DNA from: Cucumis sativus
Taxonomy: Eukaryota > Streptophyta > Magnoliopsida > Cucurbitales > Cucurbitaceae
Assembly (NCBI RefSeq): GCF_000004075.3
Contig: NC_026660.2
Coordinates: 1,612,001 to 1,676,000 of the forward strand
DNA: 64,000 nt
Reading direction: 5' to 3'
Both the position numbers and the translations under genes were made by a program. Each line of letters starts with the position of its first letter. The stretch's first letter is position 1. The notes beneath the pieces were generated by a model. The model searched no databases. It was given only the letters and a program-made list of their open reading frames with translations, and was not told the origin of the DNA. Shown here piece by piece: positions 1 through 12,495 of this stretch.

Positions 1-3000
1 TATTAAAAGTGGTCTTTATTGATTAAATTTTGTTATTTTAAGCGTGATTTTATGGAAATTTGTGTGGTCCAATCTGAATTCCCATATTTGGTGCATTGTA
101 AATAATTGGTATATAAGCATCAAAGTGGTTTAGGACATCATTAAATTCCCAACAGTAACAACCTATATGGTCATTTTGGATTTAATTTATTGCTTATGTC
201 CTTGTGTACCCCTCCTTCCTACTAACAACTATTACTTTTACATTTATAATTAATCTATTTTTTCACTCCCGTCATTATTAATAATTGAATGCAAAAATAT
301 GGTTTACTATATTAGATTATTGGATGAGTTTATTGAAATTTTTTTATTTTTTATGATTAATAAATTTTAAAGTTTAAAAAAAATTTATAAGTGATGTGCC
401 TCACTTTATTTTATTATTTACACATTTTTAAAAAAATTACTTACCATTTAAAATATTTATCAAATATAATAAAATTTGAGATTATATTAATGTTTATGTC
501 CGATAGAATATCTATCCACCTCTATCATTGGTAAAATCTAAAAATTTTGCTATATTTTGTAAAAATAGTAGTTTGTTATGTTTACAATAATTTTCCTTTA
601 AATAACTTACAAATTTATATTTCAATAAACAAATCATTTGTCACTGGTATAAATATGATTTAATTAGCTTGGATATATGCTATTTTGCTTAAAATGTCAA
701 AATTCAGAATATCATTACTCGAAAAAGGAGAAAAAAATATTGTTGGAGTGAAAAGGTATGCTTTCAATAATTTTGGTTTTCTTCTTCTTCTATTTTTCAA
801 GTTTTCAATTTAATGTGCTCCTAGGATAAGAAGAAGTGATTAATATAAAAAACATAACAACTTTTTTTGTTTGGTAAAATTGCTTATACGACATTAAAAC
901 TATTGAATTATAATCTAATCCAACCACATTATAACGTTCTAAATCATAAAAAAGAAATTTGTAGTTAAAGTAAAGTTATATTATTTTCAAAATTAAAACT
1001 ATAAATTAGAATCTGTTCCCTGTGTAGGAGAAGAAGAAAAAATATAAAATATGTGGGTGGCATTTAAATTTAAAAATCAAACAAGATGTATAAAAAGAAA
1101 GAAAAAAAAGGGAGGGAAAGAAATTGTGGTAGTTTAAAAAGAAAAAGAAAAAGAAAATTGGAAGGGCGATGGCCAAAGAGAAACGCCGGAAAACGTAGGG
1201 GCAGGGCGCTGGAAAGAAAAGTCAAAGCTAATACATAACAATAATAATAATAATAGAAAAGGCGTGGGGAGGAGAGGGTTTTAGGGAATTAGAAATATTT
1301 TTAAGTGGTGGGGCCCAAGGGGACTTGAACGCCGTGTTACGCCGTTAAGGGCGTTTCCTCGAAAATGGGATATGCTAATACGAATACCAATGAGTGTTTT
1401 TAATAACAGAAAGAGAATGTGGAGAATGTGGAGAATGTGATGTGTGACTTTGTGAGAGAGACGCGTCGGGTCGGGTTTAGGATAATTCATAAATATATGG
1501 TTAAACCCATAGTTAAGGATTAATATGTATAATGTTATGTATTAATGGGAAATTGAGATAGGAAGATATGGTTTTTGTATTGGGTCGACGCACCATAACT
1601 CCGGACAGCAACACGACAACCAAATTCACGCTTTTCCCTTCTTTCTTTTTTCTTACTTTTCTTCAACTTTTCTTACCAATACCCATACATACGCTGTGTT
1701 CCAAAAGCGTGACACCAATAATAATAACACACTTCTATCCACCTATCACATAATATATATTACATTTTCTTACTAACACATCTTATCGCATACTTTTTTC
1801 TTTCTCCAACTTTTATGCTAACACACTACTCAATTACCTACAAAATAATAAGATATACACATCCATATGGTGCTTATCACACTAAACATCAAAATATAAG
1901 AGAACGTTTGAGTATTATAATTCACTTACTTCCTTTCGAGTTCAATACAAAACTTATTTATATAAAAAAAATATTAATCTAAGGCATATTTTATCTAATT
2001 TTCTTAGTCAAATTATCCTTCGACTTGACTTTGAGGTTGGTTGAGCTTTTTTTAGCTCGAAGCTCAATTAATCCTTTTTCTAAAGTCTACTTTTAGTATT
2101 TTTCTCTCCTTTTTTGTTATACTGCTTTTTACTATTGATTTTAAAATCTACCCATAACATACATCCTCATCTTATACACACGTACACATAACACCTTCAC
2201 TTTCAAGTTTCGAGGTAACTTAAGTAATTAACATGATATATTTCATATTTAATTAGTGTGTTGTTAATAATTGTATCTTCTCTAAGCATAAAACATCGAT
2301 ATTAGAAGGTACGTAATGTTTTATCAAGTTTTTAAAGTATGAAAATGAGGTGGAAATTTTGAATCAGACACTATTGTTAGCTGATATAATTTTTTGTTTA
2401 CATAAAATAGGTTTCATACAACTGTATGGAGATGGTTGCCTAAATAAGATTTTTTTTTTTTTTTGTATCGATTAATATAAAAAAATCTAAAATATGAAGA
2501 AACTATGTACTGTCTTCTCATGGGTTGTGATTAAAGGCTCTCAAACATCAAACCATGATATTGTTGCAAGAGTATTGCAAAGATATTAACATAATTAACT
2601 AACACAATTTTTGTTATCGTTTTTTTTTTCTTTTGTTATTATTTCTAATTATTATGCATTTAACTGTTCTAAAATGCCTAAAAAAAGTCAGAGAATTTGC
2701 GTATCGAGCGTATAGATTGTAGCCCAAAGAAAAATATGGGTCCAGATTCGTATCTTCAAACAATTGAGCCTCACCACGATAAATTGGGCCGATAGCATGA
2801 ACTGGGGTTTGGGTTGCAATCCGCCATAAAACCCAATTGTTGTATTGAAAAAGAAAAAAAAAAGGATAAACCGTCTAAATAGCAAAATAGTAAACAACAA
2901 GTTGAAAAATAGCCAATCTTATGAACACTAAGATTTATAGCCAAACTACCAGCTACATGCTATTTTTTTTACTATTTTATATCCGATTATAGCCCTTTAT

Positions 3001-3779
3001 ATAAGATCATTTTTTTTCTTATTGACACAGTGCATTTGATTAGGTAAAAAAAAACGAGGCAGAATATCAAAGATTCAAGAGTACAGTCTATTTGTAAACA
3101 ACATTCTGCTTCGTTACATCTTAACTAAATATCATATTTTATTATTGGAGAATATTGCACTAACATCATTGTAATCTCTAGGATTTTTAGAATTTGAATA
3201 AATTAATTAACAAATTATTTCTATAATTCATAAATATTTTAACAATGATTTGAATTCAAATTTTATACAACCCCTCAAGTAATAGCAAAGATAAATTGAA
3301 TAGTTTCGAATTCTTTATATTTCATACTATTTATCAAAACCTTATTAAATTAATACATAACACTAATGGAACGGTAGACATGCATAACGTAATAAGGACC
3401 AAACTTTACTCTAATTGTAACTAAACACTTTAGTAATTAACATACATTACAATCTCAATTGATACAAATATAGTATTAAAAGAAAAACTCACATTTAATT
3501 CTTTTGTTTATGTGTAATCTCCTCACAAACTCTTTGTAATCTTCTCACGAAATTGAAGTCGGAACTACCACTAGTGTTGACTCGCTATTCTCCGTACTTA
3601 GAACCGGGTTGTGAAATTTGTTCGATGAAGGAATTAGAGAGAGGTGAAATTTTGAGGATGAACTTAGCTTGGAGATTTTTGTTGAGAGTAAAAGGTTTAT
3701 TTTTGTAATTCCTAATTACAAAATTAATTATCTAAAAAAAAAAACCAATAGTCCTCTTCCCCCATTTGCAACAATCCAT
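1..3779. other. AT-rich intergenic DNA, no gene recognised
   Basis: No reading frame here resembles a known protein, and the longest are about 70 codons. The stretch is AT-rich with homopolymer runs (a T run near 2451-2464) and a short AAT run near 1241-1254. Around 1140-1480 the base composition is clearly more GC-rich, with GCCG and GGGCC words, and could be the promoter or leader of a gene whose body I cannot see, but I find no start codon or splice structure to support that. The words around 500-560 (a TCTATCATTGGTAAAATC-type sequence) resemble the decayed repeat family seen again at 24771-24960 and 43200-43300. Confidence 0.5.
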
Positions 3780-5260
3780 TGTTCAAGCAAACTAGCATGC
3801 ATGTAATGGGATTCTTTTATCTTAGCACTTGACATTTCATTAACTATTAGTGGGCTAGGTGTCTTACATGCAATAAGCCACTTGCATATCACATGCAAGT
3901 GATAAACTTGCCAAATCTCAACAAATATTATTAATTTAAATTAGTTTAAGATCAATATGGTCATTTGATATTTAAATCAAATTCAAAGTTTGACTTTTTG
4001 GAGTATAAAGTCAACATTTTGATTTTTTACCATTTTGTCCGTCTTGATTAGTTTTGACCTCCTGAACAAGAATCTGCATTCGTTTTCTCAAAATTCAAAT
4101 AACATTTTAATATAAAGTCGGTAAAAAGTTTGACTTTTCAAAGTCAAAAGTCAACATTTTGACGTTTCACATCTTTGATCACTTTCATCAATTACAAGCT
4201 TTTGAATATGAATATGTATTCATATTTTTAATATTTAAATCATATTCAAACACGAAGCTCTCTTTTAAGCTTATAATTGACAGTTATATCAAATATATTC
4301 GTCAGTTTCTTTCTCTTTATCTAATTCAAACAATTCGAATTATTCTATCATAATGTTCTAAGTTGATTTCTTGTGAGCTAGCAAGGGAACCTAACGGACC
4401 TATAGATCATAGACTCAAACGATTTGAGATTAGCTGGTTAAACTCTTTAGATCGAGTTAATCAACACTTTAGACCGAGTTAATCAATCTTCGTTAACTAA
4501 GACGAGTCATTCCACAAAAGTTCCGTAGTTGCACTGCCCTCACTATAGATATATTTGTCCATGTGATATAACCATGATAAGTAAGTTAATCTTTCACATG
4601 TTGTTTATAACCTCGACTAGGTCAAAGTATCGTTTTACCCCAAGACTATATCTTACTCCTTAAGTCACACTGATCCACTATTGAACAATTGGTTTTAGGT
4701 CTAACCTAAAACTAAATCCCTCTTGAGCCAATAAAAGGGTGGGACCCCTTATTCAAGAATTGGATTTAGTCCTTAAGGGAACAACATATCTACTATCCCT
4801 AAAACATGTAGGAGTGAATTTCGTCTTGCACCCTATGGCCCTAGTTATCCATTTGACTTTACCCCCCAAAATGGTAGGCTTATTGGGTTAACACCATTGA
4901 GTTGCCCTCACCTATGCAGATCTAAGGTAATCGACCATATGGATAAATCATTACTGTGGCATGATTTGTTTGTACAACATCATCAAGATCTAGCTTAATC
5001 TTTTTGTCTAGAGTCAATTTCAAAACCAACTCTTTCAATACAAAATATTTCTCTACGTGATGACTACGACCCAATGATATTTGTAGTAATTGGACCTATT
5101 TGCTTAGTGGGCTTGTGGGCCTTTATGCTCGTTGGACTTGGATTTGGATCCATTATCCTTGTTGATCCAATTTTTATATTTAGGGCTTGAATTGGGTTGG
5201 ATATGAGAAAATTTAATTACCCAAACCCAATCAAATTATAATTATCACAATTTTGCTATG
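3780..5260. mobile_element. Candidate decayed LTR-retrotransposon remnant, non-coding
   Basis: This block differs in texture from its AT-rich surroundings: it is more GC-balanced between 4380 and 5060 and carries internal near-repeats. A TTTGACTTTT...AAAGTCAACATTTTGA unit occurs near 3986-4023 and again near 4127-4162, and a GACCGAGTTAATCAA-type unit occurs twice near 4450-4490. There is no recognisable gag or pol reading frame. Its look is that of a long terminal repeat or a large non-coding retroelement derivative, which are common in plant genomes. I did not find a clean pair of ends or a target-site duplication, so the class is a guess and the limits are approximate. Confidence 0.3.
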
Positions 5261-5527
5261 ATACATGGGTGATTTAATTGGTTGAAATCTCGTGCTCAAT
5301 AACTGTGTTTAAAAAATCCAGTAGCCTTACAAATGTGTGATACATTTAAATTACAGTATACGTGAAAATAATAACATACCACATAAATATGAGGTTTTTC
5401 AAACTATACAAAATATTTAAATGGATTTTTCTCGAGATTTAACGAGATTACCACACAGAATATATGCAAAACCCTAATCTTGTGGCATCTCGGTGCAATT
5501 TTGCTCGAGTTTTATTGCTTATTCATG

Positions 5528-5750
5528 CAATCTCGATCAAGAATGTCCCGAGATTTCCTTGAGATTCATCACGGAATACTGATGTACGCGTGTTTTCTTT
5601 TTCTTGCAGATGACTTTTGTCACAAAATGCAAAGTTTAGGAGTATTTTTTTTATAATTTAGTCAAGAGGAGGCATGAAAAAAAAAACACGTGTAAATAGT
5701 ATTCTGTGATGGATCTCAAGGAAATCTCGAGGCATTCTCGACCTAGATTC
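5528..5750. repeat. Imperfect inverted repeat (long hairpin)
   Basis: Positions 5549-5580 read CGAGATTTCCTTGAGATTCA onward and are matched in reverse complement by 5698-5729 with two mismatches in 32 bases. The pairing continues less perfectly outward (an AATGTCCCGAG word against CTCGAGGCATTC) and inward (GTGTTTTC against GAAAAAAAAAACAC). The unpaired centre is about 60-110 bases. It could be a foldback MITE or the trace of an inverted duplication. No coding capacity. Confidence 0.6.
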
Positions 5751-5818
5751 ATCACATAAATACAAAGTTGGAGTATTTTTTATAAACTCTAGGAATCTCG
5801 GGACAACGATGTCCCAAA

Positions 5819-6050
5819 TTATATAAGGGCGATTGCAAAAATAGCAAAAAAAAAAAAATGATAATATGACTCATGTCACTATGTTTTCTAAATTTCAAAC
5901 GTAGCAAATTTAGAAATTGATAACTCTTTGATACTCCCTCCGATAGCCGTTTGATATTTTTAATTACTTCATATTTATTTACAATATGAAAAAAATGTGT
6001 CATTGTCTATTTTTTGTTCTAAATATTTTTGTCATCTAATACAATTTTCC
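5819..6050. repeat. Dispersed repeat, copy 1 (second copy at 42969)
   Basis: This stretch and 42969-43196 share a common order of words: a GCAAAAATAGC start, an A run of about 13, ATGATAATATG, then TTTTCTAAATT, AGCAAATTTAGAA, and TTTTTGTCATCTAATA near the end. The match is direct, diverged and runs about 230 bases. It ends about 220 bases upstream of the QCR10 start codon, so it may form part of that gene's promoter region. No coding capacity. The class is unknown; Mutator-like or foldback elements are possible. Confidence 0.6.
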
Positions 6051-6273
6051 AATTATATAGTTTGAAGCGATGAATAATAGATGTGGATACATATTGACTA
6101 CCACCCTATGTGATTGGGGAAAAGGTGAAGTCCATCTAATCAAAAGAATCAGACGGTAAAAAATTATTCCCGGTTGTTATGGTGGCTGGAACCGAATCCA
6201 CCGTATAAAAGTCTTCCTAATTCTTCTATTAGGTTTGTCATTGGAATTGGAAAAACAATTGAGAGAAAGAAAA

Positions 6274-8673
6274 ATGGCAGGTGAATCGTCTTTGTTCAAG
6301 TTCTTGAGCCCAGGACGCCGTTTCCAATCTACGGACATCCAGGCCGCCGCCGGCTGGGGTGTCGCCGCCGCCACAACTGCTCTCTGGGTCATTCAGGTTT
6401 TCACCTTTTCTAAATCCTTTGATCTATGCATACTTTTGTTTCTGATTTCCACAGATTTATGAAGTGAATCTTTTGACTTCCTGTGTTGAATTAAAGGATG
6501 CATCGATTTTCTTGAGAATTGATTCTTGTTTCTGCTTTATTACCCTTGCCACCTTAATGGTTTCTATTTCAAGTTTTGGACGACCTACTTTGGCGTATTC
6601 GGATCTCTATTTTTTCTCCTGCCTTGATATAGTGATTACACAGTTGAGATCTGAAAGAAATTTATTCCTTTTGAATTATGGTGTCTACGAACATACGTAT
6701 TCCCCGTTGACGAGGAGCCTAGATATTCATTTCAGTTCTCTTTTACTATTATCTTCTTTTTGGTTGTTGATCGAGCACAAAATGATACTCTTGCCCATCT
6801 TTGGAAGATAACTGGTAGAACTCTTGAAATATTAAAAAATGGAGTGTAATAATTCTTTTCTCACTCTATATTTGTTTTGAACGAAGGACACAATTCTACA
6901 ACCTTTAGAACAGTTCTTCTTCAAGTTATCTTTATTTATATGCAGCACCATGTTAGACATTGAATCTCACAGGTTTCTAAAAAGTTGTAGTAGTTCATTA
7001 TATGTGGCTCCATGTCCTGCCGTCCTCATGATCACAACTCTGGTTCCACATTGTAAGTTTTGTTTACTTCAGATTCCAATCCAAGTTCAGCTTTCAGTGT
7101 TATGGAGCTTTTATCCATCAAAACCCTACCTCAGCAGAAGTTTTGATCCTCTATCCTTGCTATTTCTACACTCTTTTCCAAGTTCCGTAATTTTATCGAT
7201 ATAGATGGCTTCATTTGTTGGATTTAAACCATTAGTGAACTTTCTAACTGTACCTGCTGCAAAATTTCCATCGAAGACACTGCCAACCAAAATCTTAATC
7301 TAACTTCCATCAATATTCTTAAACAGTCCTGGGGTATGGTAAAAAACTTTGTTGTTTGCACCTTCTACCCAAGATTCTGTCCGTTAGTCCACTGAACAAG
7401 GTGAGAGGCTTACCACAAAAGTTCACAAGTGATGTCTTGAACTCCTAGGATCCGGCATTCATTTTGCAGTGAAGTATTGTTCTGCTCTAAACGTATTCTC
7501 CTCTCAATTGCTACTTTTTATTGAAAGACCTCTCACAATGTTGGTTGTTTCTTTCTAGAACAAGCCACTCCACTGATTGACGACCACACTTGGATTCTAC
7601 TACTGCAAAACTCAAAATCGATTTCCCTTAATCGCCCCCCCAATCACATGTTTCGTGCACTTCTTTCTAGGAATCCCCAAGATTGAAGTGCTCCAATGTC
7701 ACAGCTGATAGATCCCTTGTCATTTTATTTAACCAATTTGATTGTGATGGTATGGGGTTTTATTAGCTCAGCCCTCTTTCTCTGCTTCTCATATTCTCTT
7801 TCTACATGCTTTGTAAACGTCCCCAACTCTTCTTCCTTAACTAACGGCAATTACATCATTTCCTCTCTTTTTCTACTGATTAGGATCACCTGTTTTTTTT
7901 CTTGTTTTCCCAACTAAACCATAATGGACTTGTGTTCTTTGCTATGTGTTTCTTGCAAATTATTGATTGGGAAAAACTGTTACTTTTTCGCCATCTACAA
8001 GTTTTTGGGTTCCAGATGTGCTCCATTACCTTTGATAAGGAGAATGCATTATCCTACCTTGGCTGGCTTTTTATACATTGTTATTTTTGTAAATTTTTCT
8101 GCAAATAAATGGATAGAGATTTGATCCTACAACCGACATAAGGTGTAAGAATGTAAGTAGAGTCTGTATGATCGCATCTTTCAGCTTACCGCTTAGTGGG
8201 GATTGATCGAGCAGACTCTTACCTTGATCACTTGCTATGCTTATGTTGGTTAAGGTTAACTTTCAGTACTTCTGGTCTTTTTACTATGACTTTTTGTATC
8301 CAATATAAGATGCTTAACCTCTATAACCCCGAAAATGCTCTCTGCCTTGTAGTAGAAAAAAATTAATTATGTACATTTCCCCTTAATGTTTGGTGAGGCT
8401 GCAAACCAACCTAAATTGTTTGAGTTGTTAAAGTATCATTGCTTGCCTAAACAGTTTGTTCCAATTAATTTTGTACTATATGCTTGAAATGTTATTAGTA
8501 ACTATACTTGTAGAAAATGAACTGTATATGGTCTTTCCTCTTTTTGAGGCACCTCTGTGGTGCATTAATAGGATGTTTAAACGAATCTAATGACTTATTT
8601 TTCTCTTTTGGACTCTTTGCAGCCATTTGACTGGATCAAGAAAACGTTCTTCGAGAAGCCACAAGAGAAATGA
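6274..8673 (+). CDS. QCR10: Cytochrome b-c1 complex subunit 10 (6.7 kDa), QCR10-like
   Basis: Small accessory subunit of mitochondrial complex III, which passes electrons from ubiquinol to cytochrome c across the inner membrane. Two exons, 6274-6396 and 8623-8673, give a 57-residue protein; the 2.2-kb intron begins GT and ends TTTGCAG. The core TDIQAAAGWGVAAA (residues 20-33) followed by LWVIQPFDWIKKTF is the signature of the plant 6.7-kDa subunit. Residues about 24-43 can form a single membrane helix, followed by a basic patch (KK) and a short charged tail. There is no cleavable presequence, as is normal for this subunit. The start is the only ATG giving the usual N-terminus. The small first exon and distant second exon mean simple ORF finding misses the C-terminus. 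Identity is secure from the conserved core; the role is taken from the family. Confidence 0.92.
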
Positions 8674-8699
8674 ATTGTTATTTTGTGAAGACTCACCCC

Positions 8700-9800
8700 A
8701 GTTTTTGTTAATAAAGTATCAGTTGATTGCTTTGCCGCAAATGGGTAAACTGCAGAGTTCATTGGAATAACATGTTTTGTAATAGAATCTCTTTTGATTA
8801 AAATTGAGTTCTTCCGTTTGAAATTTCAGCGATAACCATTTGAACTTTTGTTTTTGTGTTTTTTTATCCCTTTTAGATTAAGGTTATACACGTCACTTAC
8901 ATCCATCAGTTTCTATATGTTGTCATGTTTTAAGAGCAAGCTATGTTTGGACAACTAAAAAGAAAATGGTTTTTTTTTTGTGTTTAGAATTTTACTGATT
9001 GTTCAGGTCTTTCTTAAGTTCATATTTAAAAAACTAAAACAAAACTGTTGTCTAAGGGACTTACAAGTTTGGTTGATACTCGTTCTTCCCCCCTACTCCA
9101 TTTTCCAGGATGTTTTCTTTGGTTAATTTGTTACTTGGGTCATAGGCATTTGAGGGAGAAGATTCAAACTTCTATGAAATATTAAGTTTCACGAATTTCA
9201 TTTTAGTAATGTTTTGTCCTTATAAATCCAACTCTTTCTCAAGGAAATTATTATTCTCTTACAACATACCCTTTCTTTTATCCAGTAACATTTTCTAAAC
9301 GTTGATAATATAGCCTATGAAACATCAATTTTTTAACATCTTTGAAGCTAGATAATATAGCTTATAAAATAAATAAATTAATAACTTAACATTGACTAGA
9401 AGACAATAAATTAATTAAATTATTTGTTAGAGTATTATAGTTATATGATCTAATGTTCTGTATTAAAACAAGTAGATATCAAGCTAGGAATGTGAAAACA
9501 TCTTGCCATCTAATTTTGTTTCTTCTTTTTTTGTGACATAGTCTATGATTTTTGTTTCCGAAGCTATTCCTTTAACATTCTTTAATTAGTATCCTTAACA
9601 CTAATTTTTAAGCAATAGGTTTATATTTAAACATTAATTTCCAATGATTGAAGTCCTTGTGCAATCTAGTTTAGGAATAATTTTCTATTTTTTGCATAAT
9701 AAACATTTTAAATTAAAAGCCTATTTCCTTTTAAGATTTAGATTACTTCGAAATCCTTTTAAATTTAATTTCTCAAAAGGAATTTGTTGGATTAAATCTG
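8700..9800. other. Intergenic DNA between QCR10 and TFIIS
   Basis: This holds the 3' untranslated region of QCR10 and then AT-rich sequence. No reading frame, RNA gene or clear repeat is recognised. The two genes are transcribed in the same direction. Confidence 0.6.
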
Positions 9801-9803
9801 AAA

Positions 9804-10002
9804 AACGACGTCGTTACAGTATGAAGTAGAATTCAATCCAATTTACTGAAGAGTGAAGGTAAAAAGGACTAGGTGAAATACCTAAAAGCCCATTCCTATT
9901 CTTACGCAATCCGTGGATAAATAGGTAAAATCCAAAGGTGTTTTGAGTTTTGACCTGTTCTTTCGTTATAGGTTCTTACCATTATCCTGTATAACACGTG
10001 TT
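9804..10002 (+). promoter_or_regulatory. Palindromic ACGT elements upstream of TFIIS
   Basis: Two perfect palindromes with an ACGT core lie 470-670 bases upstream of the TFIIS start codon. AACGACGTCGTT at 9804-9815 contains the C-box type core GACGTC. AACACGTGTT at 9993-10002 contains the G-box CACGTG. Plant bZIP and bHLH factors bind such cores. An AAAGCCCATTCC word near 9886 contains a site-II-like GCCCA. A CT-rich leader follows from about 10010. Function is inferred only from the motifs. Confidence 0.45.
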
Positions 10003-10475
10003 TCATCCTAGTCCGTCGGATCAAACTCCCCTCTTCCTTCCTTTACCCTATTTCCCTCATCCCCAAGACCTCTTTTCAATTTCCTTACTTCCTCCGCCGC
10101 CGTCTCTCTGCCGAAAAGGGGTTTTTCCGGACCTCATTCCGATTGATTTTCCCTTCTGCTGCTCTCCGTCTTCACTGCTTTAGTTCCTTTAGCGAGGGGT
10201 TTTTCTGTCGCCGACTCAGATCTCTGTAAGTGATACTCATTCGAATCGATATTTGGATGTCTTTTGATTCGTTACTTTTCCTTTGCTTGTTCATTGAGAA
10301 AAGAAGTTGATTCGATTTTGATTGCAAAACCTCCTTTTTGCGTTCATGCGTTTGTTTGTTTATATCTTTATGTTTTTTTTTTTTTTTTTGTTGTTGTGGT
10401 TGTTGGGATCTGATCGCTCTTTTCTTCGAATGTGGTGGATAGATAATATAAAAAATCCGAGTTGGCGGTGGTTCG

Positions 10476-12027
10476 ATGGAGAATGAGCTGGTGGAATTGT
10501 TTGAAGCGGCGAAGAAGGCTGCAGATGCCGCTGCAGCACCATCAAATGATGGGGGAGCCGAAGAAAGTCGTTGCCTTGATGCCCTAAGGCAGCTCAAGAA
10601 ATTCCCTGTTACTTATCAAATCCTTGTTTCCACTCAGGTTTTCTTCTCATTAGACTTGAGATTTGTTTCTTTTGTTGATGGTGGGGGGACAGTGAGAATG
10701 TAATTAGCAAGTTTATGAAATTATGCATGGTTTTTATTATGAATTTAGCTTAAATTCATCGTCTGCTTGCTTACGAATTGGTTTCATAACGAATTGAGTT
10801 CACTCGATTTCATACGTTGTTTATGTCGTTCACGTTCACGTAACAAAGTCATCTCATTTGTGATCCTTGTCAATTTCGGGGAGAGAATAATGGCAGGATT
10901 TTCCTAGTTAATTAGGCCCCATTTGAATTGACTTTTCAAGTGTTTATGAGCATTCTTTTTCAAGAGATACACTTATATAAAGACTTAAGAAATCAATCCA
11001 TCAATAATCTTTTGTTTCATCTTTGTAATTGACATCACTTTTGCCTGTATTGATTGCTTATTTATATTGTTTTCTATAGGTTGGGAAGCGTCTTCGGCAC
11101 CTCACTAAACACCCCAAGAAGAAAATACAGGAGCATGCTTCTGACCTGATTGAGATGTGGAAGGAGATAGTAATCAAGGAGACTAATAAGAACAAGAAAA
11201 ATGGAAATGCCAGCAGTAAAGATTCACCTAAAATTGGTTCTCCCAGTGCAGAATCAGTTAAGGTGGAGAAGTTTCAAAAATCATCTTCCATGAAGGTTGA
11301 GAGAGTTTCCAAGGTTGAGCAATTTGATAGGAATGGTGCCACAAGCTCTGTAAAATATTCCAAATCAGAAAGCGTGGTCTCGGAGAGAAACTCTGTGAAG
11401 GTTGAGAAAACTGATTCAATGGTCAAGGTTGAAAGGGTAGTTAAAGAAGAGAAGAAACCATCCAGTGGCGCAGCTGCACCTCCAAAACTTACTTCCATGA
11501 TTAAATCAAAAGATGCTGCTCGAGACAAAATTAGAGAACTTCTCTTTGAGGCTTTCTCCAAAGTCCCTGGTGAAGCTGATGAAGAATTTATGGATGAGGT
11601 TAATGCAAGTGATCCTATCCGTGTTGCTGTTTCTGTAGAATCCGTGATGTTCGAAAATTGGGGAGGTTCTACTGGTGCACAGAAGGCCAAGTATAGATCT
11701 ATAATGTTTAACCTCAAGGATCCAAAGAACCCAGACTTTCGAAGAAAAGTTCTTCTAGGACTTATAAAGCCAGAAAGGATGATCAATATGAGCACAGCCG
11801 ATATGGCAAGCGATCAGAGAAAACGTGAAAATGAAGAGATTGCACAGAAAGCTTTGTTTGATTGCGAGCGTGGAGGAGCACCAAAAGCTACTACCGATCA
11901 GTTCAAGTGTGGTCGATGTGGTCAGCGCAAAACAACCTACTATCAATTACAGACGCGGAGTGCGGATGAACCTATGACGACGTTTGTAACTTGTGTAAAC
12001 TGCAATAACCATTGGAAGTTCTGCTGA
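10476..12027 (+). CDS. TFIIS: Transcription elongation factor TFIIS
   Basis: Helps stalled RNA polymerase II resume by stimulating cleavage of the backtracked transcript. Two exons, 10476-10637 and 11080-12027, encode 369 residues. The N-terminal LW domain (about residues 1-85, split by the intron) includes LKKFPVTYQILVSTQVGKRL. A lysine/glutamate-rich linker follows (about 86-198). The polymerase-binding central domain starts near 199 (AARDKIRELLFEAF) and runs through PDFRRKVLLGLIKPERM. The C-terminal zinc ribbon uses C331, C334, C359 and C362, and carries the catalytic hairpin RSADEP at 347-352, whose D and E are the acidic pair that enters the polymerase active site. All expected parts are present at the usual plant length. 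The linker holds six KVE/KEE-type motifs (see findings). The neighbouring RPB4 gene, 40 kb away, encodes another polymerase II component; this is probably coincidence. Confidence 0.95.
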
Positions 12028-12495
12028 GTCTATTTTGAGATGCTGAAAATGTTATTGTTTGGAACAATCTACTGAGCAATTAGTGTTATTTTGCCCTGAC
12101 ATTGGTTGCTGCAGTTTGTAATCTCGTTCCACATTGTTACATTTAGAACGTAGGAGCTTTTCTGTTGTAGGATGTCTTAAGTGCCAATTTATTAAGAAAT
12201 TCAGTGTATAAACTTGTTTTATTTTTATTTTCTTTGGTATTTTTATGAGTTTCATACAGTTACAAGGATCTCTTTAACTCAACGGTTCAACTAAATTGTT
12301 TGTTAAATTTGTCTAAGAGCATATACGAGAGATTCTGATTTTGACTGTAGTGGATTCCTTTATATTAATTGTTCATAATTCAGTGGCCCCACTTATCATA
12401 TGAAATGAAGTAAACGTGTCATTGATAAGGGCAAGAGGGATTTTTAAATTAGTGCAACATAAGGAAGACTAAAGACTATATGACAAATCCCTAAC
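12028..12495. other. TFIIS 3' flank
   Basis: 3' untranslated region of TFIIS followed by AT-rich spacer. The next recognisable item is the broken SHPRH copy, which points towards TFIIS. Nothing else is seen. Confidence 0.6.

Noticed and set aside
1140..1490. Possible gene start in the GC-richer block
   Set aside because: No start codon, splice sites or family match could be found.
11274..11795. 173-codon frame antisense to TFIIS
   Set aside because: It lies wholly within the TFIIS coding exon on the other strand, and its serine- and leucine-rich content follows from the lysine/glutamate-rich sense codons.
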